Assembly (NCBI GenBank): GCA_045646845.1
Contig: JAZRLO010000025.1
Location: forward strand, 1-64,000
Source: HGM04593 sp045646845
Lineage (GTDB): Bacteria; Bacteroidota; Bacteroidia; Bacteroidales; Bacteroidaceae
Direction: 5' to 3'
Length of the DNA stretch: 64,000 bases
Below are positions 1 to 8,112 of the stretch, in pieces (the stretch's first letter is position 1; every line of letters begins with the position of its first letter). A model generated the notes under the pieces. It was given only the letters and a program-made list of their open reading frames with translations. It was not told the origin of the DNA and did no database searches. Both the position numbers and the translations under genes were made by a program.

Positions 1-72
1 ACATTTATACCTTTTTGGGGCAAAGACAATAAATAATTGGTAATAATATAGATGTTGTCCAAAACGTCTCGT

Positions 73-316
73 GTCATTTCGAGCAAAGCGAGACAACCTT
101 TAGGTCGCCGTTAAGGCAATCTCTCAGAGTGCCCTGGTGAAAAGGGACTCCTCGGGGAAACTAAAGTTATGGTGCTAAAGCACGCTCCTCTGGGGGAGAT
201 AAACCTCCCCTTCGTCGCAAGCAGCGCTATCATACCGCGCTGCCGTCGCAACCGACGCTAATGCTCCGCGTCGGCCCTGCGCGAGATCCCTCGGCGCTTC
301 GCTTTGTCGGGATGAC
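73..316. repeat. Intergenic hairpin-rich repeat element with inverted ends
   Basis: The left end reads GTCATTTCGAGCAAAGCGAG. The right end, read on the other strand, begins GTCATCCCGACAAAGCGAAG, so the termini are imperfect inverted repeats. Inside are several nested palindromes (GTGCTAAAGCAC, a CTCC/GGAG pair and a GCGCT/AGCGC region). It codes for nothing convincing. It resembles the intergenic repeats common in Bacteroidetes; a copy count in the genome would settle this. Together with its AT-rich flanks it fills the gap before the dihydrouridine synthase gene's 3' end. Confidence 0.5.
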
Positions 317-367
317 AACATCGCTGTATTTTCTATGCCATGGTAAACTCCTATATTATTACCTAAA

Positions 368-1354
368 TTATAGTGTTCCATACCTTTTCTTTATCTGCTC
401 AAATATGTCGAACAGCTCATCTACTGTCTCTGCACGCAGCATGGCAATACGTAGTTGCTTGAAGTCGGGCAATCCCTTGAAGAGGGGGGTGGCTGCAAGG
501 TGACGACGTATGTGTAGTATACCTCGATATTCATCGAGACGGGCTACGCTTTGGTTGACCTCGTCACGTAAGATGTCCATGCGCTCATCGAAGGTGAGTG
601 GAGGTAAGGGAGTGCCAGTCTCGAGATAGTGCTTTACCTCACGGAATATCCAAGGACGACCGAAGCTGGCACGGCCTATCATCACGGCATCTACGCCGTA
701 GCGGTCGAAGCATTCCTTAGCACGTTCGGGTGTAGTGATATCACCATTACCGATGATGGGGATGTGCATACGGGGATTGTTCTTTACCTCTCCGATGAGT
801 GTCCAGTCGGCATCGCCGGTATACATCTGGGCACGTGTACGGCCATGGACGGTGAGGGCGGCGATACCGCAGTCCTGCAGACGCTCGGCAAGGTCGACGA
901 TGCACTTGCTGTTCTCGTCCCATCCGAGACGGGTCTTCACGGTGACAGGGATGTTCACAGCATCGACTACGGCCTTTGTAATCTCGAGCAGCTTGGGGAT
1001 GTTCTGCAACATACCGGCGCCACAACCCTTGCGCGCCACCTTCTTAACGGGGCAGCCGAAGTTGATGTCAAGGATATCGGGCCTTGCAGCCTCGACACGC
1101 TTCGCGGCCTCGACCATTGGCTCCACCTCATTGCCGTATATCTGTATGGCAACAGGACGCTCCTGGTCATATATGTTAAGCTTGCGCAGGGTGCTGTTTA
1201 CATCGCGTATTAGCGCATCGCTCGAGACAAACTCCGTGTATACCATATCCACACCGAAACGTTTGCACAGCAGGCGGAATGCCTCATCGGTAACATCTTC
1301 CATGGGTGCAAGGAATACGGGATACTTTCCAAATTCAATGTCAGCTATCTTCAT
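368..1354 (-). CDS. dus: tRNA-dihydrouridine synthase (DusB-like)
   Basis: FMN-dependent reduction of uridine to dihydrouridine in tRNA D-loops. The N-terminal TIM barrel starts PVFLAPMEDVTD, followed by DINFGCPVKKV (FMN/catalytic region with the conserved Cys), VTVKTRLGWD, LTVHGRTRAQ and VMIGRASFGRPW; the C-terminal part is the helical tRNA-binding domain. At 328 aa it is normal family length. I start at the ATG giving MKIADIEF rather than 33 nt upstream, because a minus-strand TATCTTTGT promoter box (1384-1392) would overlap the longer form. It is divergent from the U32 gene across about 70 nt. Which Dus subtype it is cannot be told by eye. Confidence 0.93.
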   Translation of the reverse strand: MKIADIEFGKYPVFLAPMEDVTDEAFRLLCKRFGVDMVYTEFVSSDALIRDVNSTLRKLNIYDQERPVAIQIYGNEVEPMVEAAKRVEAARPDILDINFGCPVKKVARKGCGAGMLQNIPKLLEITKAVVDAVNIPVTVKTRLGWDENSKCIVDLAERLQDCGIAALTVHGRTRAQMYTGDADWTLIGEVKNNPRMHIPIIGNGDITTPERAKECFDRYGVDAVMIGRASFGRPWIFREVKHYLETGTPLPPLTFDERMDILRDEVNQSVARLDEYRGILHIRRHLAATPLFKGLPDFKQLRIAMLRAETVDELFDIFEQIKKRYGTL

Positions 1355-1383
1355 CTTAATGCCGTCAAGTTTGTTATTTGAGC

Positions 1384-1392
1384 ACAAAGATA
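1384..1392 (-). promoter_or_regulatory. Bacteroidetes -7 promoter box for dus
   Basis: Minus-strand TATCTTTGT matches TAnnTTTG and lies 30 nt before the chosen dus start. It is almost back to back with a plus-strand box at 1394-1402. Confidence 0.55.
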
Positions 1393-1393
1393 G

Positions 1394-1402
1394 TATATTT
1401 GT
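1394..1402 (+). promoter_or_regulatory. Bacteroidetes -7 promoter box for the U32 gene
   Basis: TATATTTGT matches TAnnTTTG, 20 nt before the U32 ATG at 1422. The two divergent boxes are separated by one base, so polymerase binding at one should exclude the other. Confidence 0.55.
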
Positions 1403-1421
1403 ACCATAAATTAAACCTTAT

Positions 1422-2684
1422 ATGCAGTACAAAAGAAGCGATTTCGAGATAATGGCACCTGTGGGTTCACGCGAGAGTCTCGCCGCAGCAATACAGGCCG
1501 GAGCCAATTCAATATACTTCGGTATAGAACACCTTAACATGCGTTCCCACTCGGCAAGCGCATTCTCCATAAGCGACCTGCGCGAAATAGCGCAGATATG
1601 CGACGAGCATGGCATAAAGAGCTACCTCACCGTGAACACCATCATTTATGAGGATGACCTCGCCATGATGTACCGCATCATCGATGCTGCAAAGGAGAGC
1701 GGCATTTCGGCCGTGATTGCCGCCGATGTGGCGGTGATGCAGTACTGCAACCGCGTGGGCGTGGAGGTACACCTTTCGACCCAGCTCAACATAAGCAACA
1801 GCGAGGCCCTGAAGTTCTACGCGCAGTTCGCCGATGTCGTAGTGCTTGCGCGTGAGCTGAACATGGACCAGGTGGCGGCAATACACAAGGTGATAACCGA
1901 CGAGAACATCTGCGGCCCCAAGGGCGAGCTCATACGCATAGAGATGTTCTGTCACGGCGCGCTGTGCATGGCCATTTCGGGAAAATGCTACATGTCGCTG
2001 CACCAGTTGGGACGCAGCGCGAACCGCGGCGAGTGCATGCAGGTGTGCCGCAGAGGATATATAGTGAAAGACCGCGAGAGCGACATTGAACTGGAGGTTG
2101 ACAACAAATACATAATGTCACCAAAAGACCTGAAGACCATACGTTTCATCGACCGTATGATTGAGAGCGGAGTGCGCGTATTTAAAATTGAAGGACGCGC
2201 ACGAGGCCCCGAATATGTGCAGACCGTTGCCGGTTGCTATAACGAGGCACTCGAGGCCTACCTCGCCGGCGAGCTAACCGAGGAGAAGAAGGATGCCTGG
2301 GACGAACGCCTGAAGACCGTGTTCAACCGCGGATTCTGGGACGGATACTACCAGGGACAAAAACTGGGCGAATGGAGCAACATCTACGGTTCTCAGGCCA
2401 CCGAACGCAAGGTATATATTGGCAAGGCCATAAAGCACTTCTCAAAACTGGGTGTTGGAGAGTTCCTCATTGAGGCCGGAACCATCGATGCAGGCGAGAA
2501 AATTCTGATTACAGGCCCCACAACAGGTGCTGTATATCTTGAGCTTGAAGACCCGCGCGTGAACCTTGAACCGGTTGAAAAGGTAAACAAGGGAGACAGG
2601 GTTTCGTTCAAGGTACCCTGCAAGGTGCGCCCAAGCGACAAGCTCTACCGCATCGACAAGACAGAGCACGGCTGCTGCGACTGA
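1422..2684 (+). CDS. U32 family protein (TrhP/RlhA-type RNA hydroxylation)
   Basis: Members called 'peptidase U32' include Escherichia coli TrhP (YegQ) and RlhA, which act in prephenate-dependent hydroxylation of RNA. Here MAPVGSRESLAAAIQAGANS is the typical N-terminus. A Cys-containing core (HGALCMAISGKCYMS, then ANRGECMQVCRR) offers four likely iron-sulfur ligands, and FKIEGRARGPEYV is the family signature. At 420 aa it is the short, single-module form without the extra C-terminal domain of RlhA. The start is fixed by the promoter box 20 nt upstream. Placement opposite dus fits a role in tRNA modification, but the exact target is inference. Confidence 0.85.
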   Translation: MQYKRSDFEIMAPVGSRESLAAAIQAGANSIYFGIEHLNMRSHSASAFSISDLREIAQICDEHGIKSYLTVNTIIYEDDLAMMYRIIDAAKESGISAVIAADVAVMQYCNRVGVEVHLSTQLNISNSEALKFYAQFADVVVLARELNMDQVAAIHKVITDENICGPKGELIRIEMFCHGALCMAISGKCYMSLHQLGRSANRGECMQVCRRGYIVKDRESDIELEVDNKYIMSPKDLKTIRFIDRMIESGVRVFKIEGRARGPEYVQTVAGCYNEALEAYLAGELTEEKKDAWDERLKTVFNRGFWDGYYQGQKLGEWSNIYGSQATERKVYIGKAIKHFSKLGVGEFLIEAGTIDAGEKILITGPTTGAVYLELEDPRVNLEPVEKVNKGDRVSFKVPCKVRPSDKLYRIDKTEHGCCD

Positions 2685-2716
2685 AAAAGCAACCCGGAGC
2701 ACATTGACGCACAGGC

Positions 2717-4312
2717 ATGCCGCTGACATCGGAATTCATATATGACAACAATCCGCTGGATGACAAGGAACTACTCCGCAGCAGTGGAGCCACATCTTTG
2801 TCATATAAGGTACGCATAGAGGGCAGGCAATACTTCATGAAACTCCTGCGCCCCGAACTGTATGCCGACCTGCGCAACCGTGTCGTTTTCCACAAGGAGT
2901 TCGAAATTGGCAGTTCAATCTCAAGCGACCGCATTGTCAAGTACGAAAAGATATGCGAGGATGACAACGGGTTGTATATCCTCATGGAGTACATATACGG
3001 AGATTCCGTAGAAGAGCTGCTTGACAGTGGCAGGAACTATTTTACCAACGAGAGCAATGTATGGAAACTCATAATGCAACTGCTCGAAGGGCTCAAGGAG
3101 TTCCATACCAGGGGAATTGCCTATCTTGACGTAAGCCCGGGCAACATCATGCTCACCCAGGTCGGCAACAACGTGAAAATCATTGACCTCGGTTTCTGCT
3201 TCAACAACGCGTACGGCCACACGGCCGGAACGACCAGAGGATTCACGGCGCCCGAAGTTGCGGGGAAGCATCTGAATGAGATTGACGAGCGCAGCGACAT
3301 CTATGCTGTAGGATGCCTCATGAAATACATTCAGGAGAAGAGCGGCGCAAAATATTCACGCAGTTTCCACAAGATTATGCGCCGCTGCCTGAACGAGAGA
3401 AAGGAGATGCGCTTCTCGTCGACTAATGAAATGATGCGTGCCATAAGGAACCGCAACCTGAAACGGAATTTTTCGTTGGCAACGCTGCTTGCCGTGCTTA
3501 CAGCCATGATTCTGATTCTGGGTGCAAGGCAGAGGGAGAATGAGCCGTTGGGCGGCAATCAATACAATATACAAGACACGGCCACACATTCAGGGGTAAC
3601 ATACCGGATACTTGACCACGAAAGCGCCACCTGTGAAGTCATCGGCGGCAAGGGTGACGAATGGAACATCTACATAAGAAGCGAGATTGATATTGATGGT
3701 AAAAAATACAGAACGACACAGGTAGCCGAGGAGGCGTTCAAAGACAAACCAATAAAATCGGTATATCTGCCCGAAGGGATAGAAACAATTTCAAACCATG
3801 CCTTTGCCGACTGCGACTCTGTCATATCGATATACCTCCCGAACAGCGTCAGTGAGATAAGCGGAGCGTTCTGCGGGATGAAAAACCTGAAAAGCGTACG
3901 TATCCCCCGCGAAATGGGCACCATTGGCAATGCTGCCTTTGTATTATGTACATCACTGGAAAATGTGGAAATTCCCGAAGGTGTCGAGCGCATCAGTCTC
4001 GATGCTTTTGCAAAATGCGGACTTAAACGGATATCATTACCATCGACCCTTAAAGCATTGGAGCGGGGTGTCTTTTTCGATTGCGACAGCCTTGAAGAGA
4101 TTACCATTCCGGCATCGGTCAAAGAGATTGGAGATTACATATTCTATGAATGCGACAATCTCAAAGAGGTTTACAACCATGCGCCGACACCCCAACCTAT
4201 AAATATGATAATCAACTCCAAAGGAGTAAAGGTTCATGTGCCGGCCACATCGTTAGAGGCATACAAAAGGGACTTCAGCTGGCAGAAGTATAATATAGTG
4301 GGGGATTTATAA
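2717..4312 (+). CDS. Membrane Ser/Thr protein kinase fused to BspA-like leucine-rich repeats
   Basis: Residues 15-240 form a Hanks-type kinase: Lys42 (YFMKLL), catalytic loop YLDVSPGN with Asp138 and Asn143, DLG at 157-159 in place of DFG, and APE in the activation segment. The glycine-rich loop is degenerate. Basic residues and one hydrophobic helix follow (about 252-270, LATLLAVLTAMILIL). The rest (about 310-531) is a run of LRR_5/BspA-type repeats with the pattern AF..C..L..V.IP..V..I. This predicts a cytoplasmic kinase with an extracytoplasmic sensor. It starts 32 nt after the U32 gene and ends in a shared terminator. Substrate unknown. Confidence 0.85.
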   Translation: MPLTSEFIYDNNPLDDKELLRSSGATSLSYKVRIEGRQYFMKLLRPELYADLRNRVVFHKEFEIGSSISSDRIVKYEKICEDDNGLYILMEYIYGDSVEELLDSGRNYFTNESNVWKLIMQLLEGLKEFHTRGIAYLDVSPGNIMLTQVGNNVKIIDLGFCFNNAYGHTAGTTRGFTAPEVAGKHLNEIDERSDIYAVGCLMKYIQEKSGAKYSRSFHKIMRRCLNERKEMRFSSTNEMMRAIRNRNLKRNFSLATLLAVLTAMILILGARQRENEPLGGNQYNIQDTATHSGVTYRILDHESATCEVIGGKGDEWNIYIRSEIDIDGKKYRTTQVAEEAFKDKPIKSVYLPEGIETISNHAFADCDSVISIYLPNSVSEISGAFCGMKNLKSVRIPREMGTIGNAAFVLCTSLENVEIPEGVERISLDAFAKCGLKRISLPSTLKALERGVFFDCDSLEEITIPASVKEIGDYIFYECDNLKEVYNHAPTPQPINMIINSKGVKVHVPATSLEAYKRDFSWQKYNIVGDL

Positions 4313-4323
4313 CATTCCAACAT

Positions 4324-4360
4324 AACAAAAATACGATGGTTTTTCCATCGTATTTTTGTT
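4324..4360. terminator. Bidirectional terminator between convergent genes
   Basis: A perfect 16-bp inverted repeat (4324-4339 with 4345-4360) with a 5-nt loop. The A-rich 5' arm and T-rich 3' arm give a U-run whichever strand is transcribed. It overlaps the last stop-codon bases of the minus-strand gene. Confidence 0.8.
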
Positions 4361-4940
4361 ATTCATTATCCACAATTTTGTACCTTATTCCATCAACCTT
4401 GCCGCAAACATATTTAATGGGGATTTGTCCCTCGTGTACAAGATTTGTCAGCAGCAAAGGCTCACCCTCCATAAAGAGTTCAGTCCTGAATGTATCCCCC
4501 ACCGACAGTTTACTGTTCCTGCTCTCTAAAACGCGGAACATAAACTCTCCCATTGAGACAATACGCACAAGTCTGTCGGGGGCCCAAGTAAGTTCCAAGA
4601 CTGTACCCTGCGGCACCTTATCAGCCAGCAAGTCCACCTTCAGTATATAATCACTGCTGTTTAGCCAGGCTGCATCACAGTTTACACAAAAAGAATCCCA
4701 AGAAGCATATCCGGCATATTTTGAAAGGGCATCAAGGGTAAACTTGAACGGTTTTGTTCTTCTTTTCTCGCCAAGATACCCCCAAAAGCGTTTTAGAGTG
4801 TCTTGCGAAACAAACATTCCCGTGCTATAGTGAATAGCAGTAGAACACTCACGAAAATCCCGTGGCGCCACCATTCTGCGCCCCACACGTCGTTCAATGG
4901 CCTCACGCAGCTTGACATAAGTTTCGTCGGTTTTTTCCAT
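4359..4940 (-). CDS. Unrecognised protein with a Bacteroidetes helical N-terminal domain
   Basis: 193 aa from the ATG at 4940; an in-frame ATG at 4970 would add 10 residues. The N-terminal 90 residues carry the pattern S.DTLKRFWGYLG...FTLDALSKYAGYASWDSF, seen at the start of many Bacteroidetes proteins of unknown function and resembling a helix-turn-helix-like module. The remainder looks beta-rich with no catalytic motif I know. A TACATTTGT box (4944-4952) sits directly before the 4940 ATG, so the mRNA may be nearly leaderless. Base composition is more AT-rich than the neighbours. It converges on the kinase gene. Function not assigned. Confidence 0.6.
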   Translation of the reverse strand: MEKTDETYVKLREAIERRVGRRMVAPRDFRECSTAIHYSTGMFVSQDTLKRFWGYLGEKRRTKPFKFTLDALSKYAGYASWDSFCVNCDAAWLNSSDYILKVDLLADKVPQGTVLELTWAPDRLVRIVSMGEFMFRVLESRNSKLSVGDTFRTELFMEGEPLLLTNLVHEGQIPIKYVCGKVDGIRYKIVDNE

Positions 4941-5147
4941 ACCACAAATGTAGTTCCTTTTTATTGACATCGTTAGTTAAAACAACAAAAAAACAACCCC
5001 AAACGACAAATGCACCAAAATGCACCAACACAATGCGACTATAATTATTCATTTTTGCATAACCAATAAAACATTCTATTATAGAAGAATAAAATGGCCC
5101 CCACAACCTACGAAATTTCAATCTTAGATTTAACAAAATAAAACATT

Positions 5148-6053
5148 ATGTCAAGTTTTAAAATGCAATCGATTTCCCACAGCGAGTACCTGAGTGGGAA
5201 ATACAAGAACGTCTCTTCGAGCAGTGGCAATCACGAGGCAAAGATATGGTACAAGGACAACGGAAGTATAGACGAGGACAGTACGTATTCCGACAACTAT
5301 CTGCGTTCAAACGGGCTGGGCCGCTATGCAAAGAAAGCAGAAACAAGTAGCAGCAAAAGCAGCCATAGCAAAAGTTCATCAAGCAGCAAAAGCAGTTCAA
5401 ATGGAAGTTCACTCTTTGGCTCAAGCAGCAAGAATAGCAGTTCATCATCAACATCATCTAAAACAAGTAACTCAAACACATCAAGTTATATGGAAAGAGA
5501 AGAAAGTTATCAGGAAATTGAGGCAAGACTCACAAACGAGAGATTAGGAAAATACATTAACAATCTGGTAGACAATTGTTGCGACATTTATGACGAGGAG
5601 ATAATTGAGAAAACCAGGGCTTTGGGTGAAGAAATTGGAATCAATGGAGATGAAGCCGTTGCTGAACTTCAAAAATCATTCAAAAGGAGTTATGACCCAG
5701 AATTCATTATGAAATATATGAGGCTGAGTATCGTACCAACAATGGAGGGTTATCACGGTAGAGAGGCAAAGATTCCATCAGGTTGCAAAAAGGCGCTTAT
5801 GCATTATATGCGTTGCGCTCTAAATTATGACTATATTAAAAAGGGTGAGAATGTCAAAGAGTGGATGAAGAATTTGGAAACTGTCATAAAATTACATTAC
5901 AACGAAGATTTTGAGGTGTTTGAGTTGTATGCAAAACTTAAAGAACAAGTCGAATTAAAGAAACAGAGAATACGCAAGGTGTTCAAAATAATTGGCATTA
6001 TATTGCTTAGCATTCTGTTCATTCTATTCTTAGGTTACCTCCCCATTTGGTAA
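5148..6053 (+). CDS. Serine-rich protein with C-terminal membrane anchor, function unknown
   Basis: 301 aa. Residues about 65-115 are a low-complexity Ser/Lys tract (repeats of SSSKSS type). Residues 120-270 are a predicted helical domain (YQEIEARLTNERLGKYINN, then ALMHYMRCALNYDY). The tail is basic (KKQRIRKVFK) then hydrophobic (IIGIILLSILFILFLGY), fitting a tail anchor with the bulk in the cytoplasm. No signal peptide and no known motif. AT-rich codon use unlike the long housekeeping runs around it suggests acquisition. Followed by a clear terminator. Confidence 0.65.
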   Translation: MSSFKMQSISHSEYLSGKYKNVSSSSGNHEAKIWYKDNGSIDEDSTYSDNYLRSNGLGRYAKKAETSSSKSSHSKSSSSSKSSSNGSSLFGSSSKNSSSSSTSSKTSNSNTSSYMEREESYQEIEARLTNERLGKYINNLVDNCCDIYDEEIIEKTRALGEEIGINGDEAVAELQKSFKRSYDPEFIMKYMRLSIVPTMEGYHGREAKIPSGCKKALMHYMRCALNYDYIKKGENVKEWMKNLETVIKLHYNEDFEVFELYAKLKEQVELKKQRIRKVFKIIGIILLSILFILFLGYLPIW

Positions 6054-6076
6054 ACAGGAAAGAATACTTATGATTA

Positions 6077-6117
6077 GAGGCCGGGGTGAAAGTAATTTTG
6101 GCTCGGCCTCAGTTTTT
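6077..6117 (+). terminator. Rho-independent terminator after the Ser-rich gene
   Basis: GAGGCCG (6077-6083) pairs with CGGCCTC (6104-6110) and is followed by a T-run. Confidence 0.75.
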
Positions 6118-6125
6118 TAAAAACC

Positions 6126-6153
6126 AAAATGACCGGAACATTCCGGTCATTTT
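6126..6153. terminator. Second, bidirectional hairpin terminator
   Basis: A 13-nt arm (AAAATGACCGGAA) and its exact complement separated by two bases, with T-rich sequence after either arm. It separates the plus-strand gene from the minus-strand lipoprotein gene. Confidence 0.7.
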
Positions 6154-6185
6154 ACTTTTTACAGGTATCGCATTACGGCGTCAAA

Positions 6186-6602
6186 TTACCATTCTACCTT
6201 GTCGAAGGCATCCTTAATGGCTTCGTCGGAAACTTCCACAGCCTCTTCAAATTGCTCCTTGGCTTTATCAACGGCATCCCCGTACACTTCTGCGGCATCA
6301 TCCAAAGCCTCGTCGTAAGTCTCTTTGGCCTTCTCAACGGCATCTTCTATATCAGAACCGTATGCATCGAATGCGGTGCCTACCACTTCATCGTCGAATG
6401 CAGGTGCGTCTTCCTCGTTGAACATTTCATCGAAAGTCGCCTCCGGGTCAACCTCGGTCTCCGCTTCCGTCTGTTTTGTAACCTCTGTTTTCTCTGCTGC
6501 TTTTGACGGCTCAACCGCCGAGTTCTCTGCAGTTTCTGTCTTTCCTCCACAACTTATCAGAAGAAGTGATGCGGCCGCTGAAAATAAGAATCTCTTTAAC
6601 AT
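6186..6602 (-). CDS. Small acidic lipoprotein, function unknown
   Basis: 138 aa. A lipoprotein signal is visible: MLKRFLFSAAASLLLISCGG, with the acylated Cys at 18. The mature part is strongly acidic and helical, built of loosely repeated blocks such as VEKAKETYDEALDDAAEVYG and VDKAKEQFEEAVEVSDEAI, likely an extended amphipathic helix in the periplasm or on the outer membrane. It is the last gene of the minus-strand series, 52 nt after sufE. No family recognised. Confidence 0.7.
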   Translation of the reverse strand: MLKRFLFSAAASLLLISCGGKTETAENSAVEPSKAAEKTEVTKQTEAETEVDPEATFDEMFNEEDAPAFDDEVVGTAFDAYGSDIEDAVEKAKETYDEALDDAAEVYGDAVDKAKEQFEEAVEVSDEAIKDAFDKVEW

Positions 6603-6654
6603 AGTCTTATATTATTTGAATTTGTTTGATATTTATTTCGCCAAACTCCGGGTG

Positions 6655-7083
6655 TCAGGCTCCACACTTGGCCTTGAAAGCAAGGGCATAGAGTTTCATC
6701 TGCTTTATCATAGCCACGAGTCCGTTGCTGCGCGTGGGGGAGAGATGTTCTTTAAGGCCTATGGCCTCTACGAAATAGGGCTCTGTGTCGAGGATTTCAT
6801 CGGGGGTGCGCCCAGAATAGACCTTTATAAGCAATGCAACTATTCCCTTTACAATGAGAGCATCGCTTTCGGCACGGAACTCTACCCTGCCGTCAATAAG
6901 GTCGGCCTGCAGCCACACACGGCTCTGGCACCCCTCTATGAGATTGTTGTCTGTCTTGTACTCCTCGGGCAGTGGCTGCTGTTCGCTGCCAAGGTCAATG
7001 AGCAGCTGGTAACGGTCGAGCCAATCATCAAAATCGCAAAACTCTGAAATTATATTGTCCTGAACTTCGTTAATAGTATCCAT
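6655..7083 (-). CDS. sufE: SufE family sulfur acceptor for Fe-S cluster assembly
   Basis: SufE accepts sulfane sulfur from cysteine desulfurase SufS and passes it to the scaffold. The active-site loop is visible as IEGCQSRVW, with the catalytic Cys near residue 52, and GIVALLIKVYSGRTPDEI follows as in the family. 142 aa is normal length. Its ATG shares a base with the TAA of the upstream peptidase gene (TAATG), so translation is probably coupled. No sufBCDS genes are in the window. Confidence 0.93.
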   Translation of the reverse strand: MDTINEVQDNIISEFCDFDDWLDRYQLLIDLGSEQQPLPEEYKTDNNLIEGCQSRVWLQADLIDGRVEFRAESDALIVKGIVALLIKVYSGRTPDEILDTEPYFVEAIGLKEHLSPTRSNGLVAMIKQMKLYALAFKAKCGA

Positions 7084-8108
7084 TATTTCTCGTTATATAC
7101 TACGGTAAGCACTGTCTGACCCACAGCCTTCAGCGAAGCCTTGTCTATCCACTCCATATCGTCCTTCATGGTGTGGTGATAGGGACCGAATCCGTTGGGG
7201 CTTTCCGGGTCGCAGTTGATTATATTTATAGATGGAATGCCACGCATACTGTTCACATAGTAGTGGTCATCGGTTATCATGCCGCCGACTTCCCTGACAA
7301 AGTAGTCGGAGTATCCAAGAGAGGAGGCGCACCGCCAGACCTTGTCAACAACACGGTCGGCATACTTAAGCGAGTAGCCCTCATAGAGGAAACGTGAACC
7401 CGGCGCACCCACAATGTCGAGGAGTATGCCGAACCTTGCGCTGTAACCTGTCTTATGCGGATTCATGGCCCAATACTGCGAACCGAGAGCCCATGATGTG
7501 CTGTTGGTATAATATTGCTCGGTATCCTTCTCATGAATACCGTAGTCTTCGGCATCGAAAAGGATTATATCGACACCTATTTCAGTTGGGACCGAAGAGA
7601 GGTGGCGTGCAATCTCCAACAGGACTCCGACACCGCTGCCTCCGTCATTCGCACCGGGCAATGGCTTGTAATGGTTCGATTCGTCCGGGTCAGAATCGGC
7701 CCAAGGACGTGTATCCCAATGCGCGAACAGCATTACCCTGTTCTTCTTATCGGGCTGGAACTGGGCTATTATGTTACGTGACGGCAAGATGTCACCGTTA
7801 TATGCCTTGAGTTCAACATCCTGGGTAACGACTTCTGCACCATAGCTCTGAAACTTTGAAACCAGATACTCGGCGCATGCCTTATGTCCGGCAGTCCCGG
7901 GAACACGGGGACCGAACGAAACCTGTCTGTCAATGAATTGATATGCACTGTCGGCATCGAATATGGGCACTATGACTGCCGCCTCCATCACTGCAGGGGC
8001 GCCAGAACCGGCAGACTGGGACTTCTCGCCCTCCTTTACACTGCTTGCTGAGCCGCCGCAGGAGAAGAGGAGAAGAAGCATCGTTGCAATAACAAAATGT
8101 CTATGCAT
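7083..8108 (-). CDS. M28-family lipoprotein, glutaminyl-peptide cyclotransferase type
   Basis: 341 aa. A lipoprotein signal (LLLLFSCGG) places it in the periplasm, membrane-anchored. Zinc ligands of the M28 fold appear in order: AHWDTRPWADSD, GANDGGSGVGVLLE, DAEDYG and a late DDHYY. The HWDTRP and ANDGGSG spacing fits glutaminyl cyclases, which form N-terminal pyroglutamate, as well as aminopeptidases. In Bacteroidetes pyroglutamate formation is frequent on exported proteins after signal cleavage; linking this protein to that is inference. It starts 4 nt after the cysS stop. Confidence 0.85.
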   Translation of the reverse strand: MHRHFVIATMLLLLFSCGGSASSVKEGEKSQSAGSGAPAVMEAAVIVPIFDADSAYQFIDRQVSFGPRVPGTAGHKACAEYLVSKFQSYGAEVVTQDVELKAYNGDILPSRNIIAQFQPDKKNRVMLFAHWDTRPWADSDPDESNHYKPLPGANDGGSGVGVLLEIARHLSSVPTEIGVDIILFDAEDYGIHEKDTEQYYTNSTSWALGSQYWAMNPHKTGYSARFGILLDIVGAPGSRFLYEGYSLKYADRVVDKVWRCASSLGYSDYFVREVGGMITDDHYYVNSMRGIPSINIINCDPESPNGFGPYHHTMKDDMEWIDKASLKAVGQTVLTVVYNEK

Positions 8109-8112
8109 GGTA

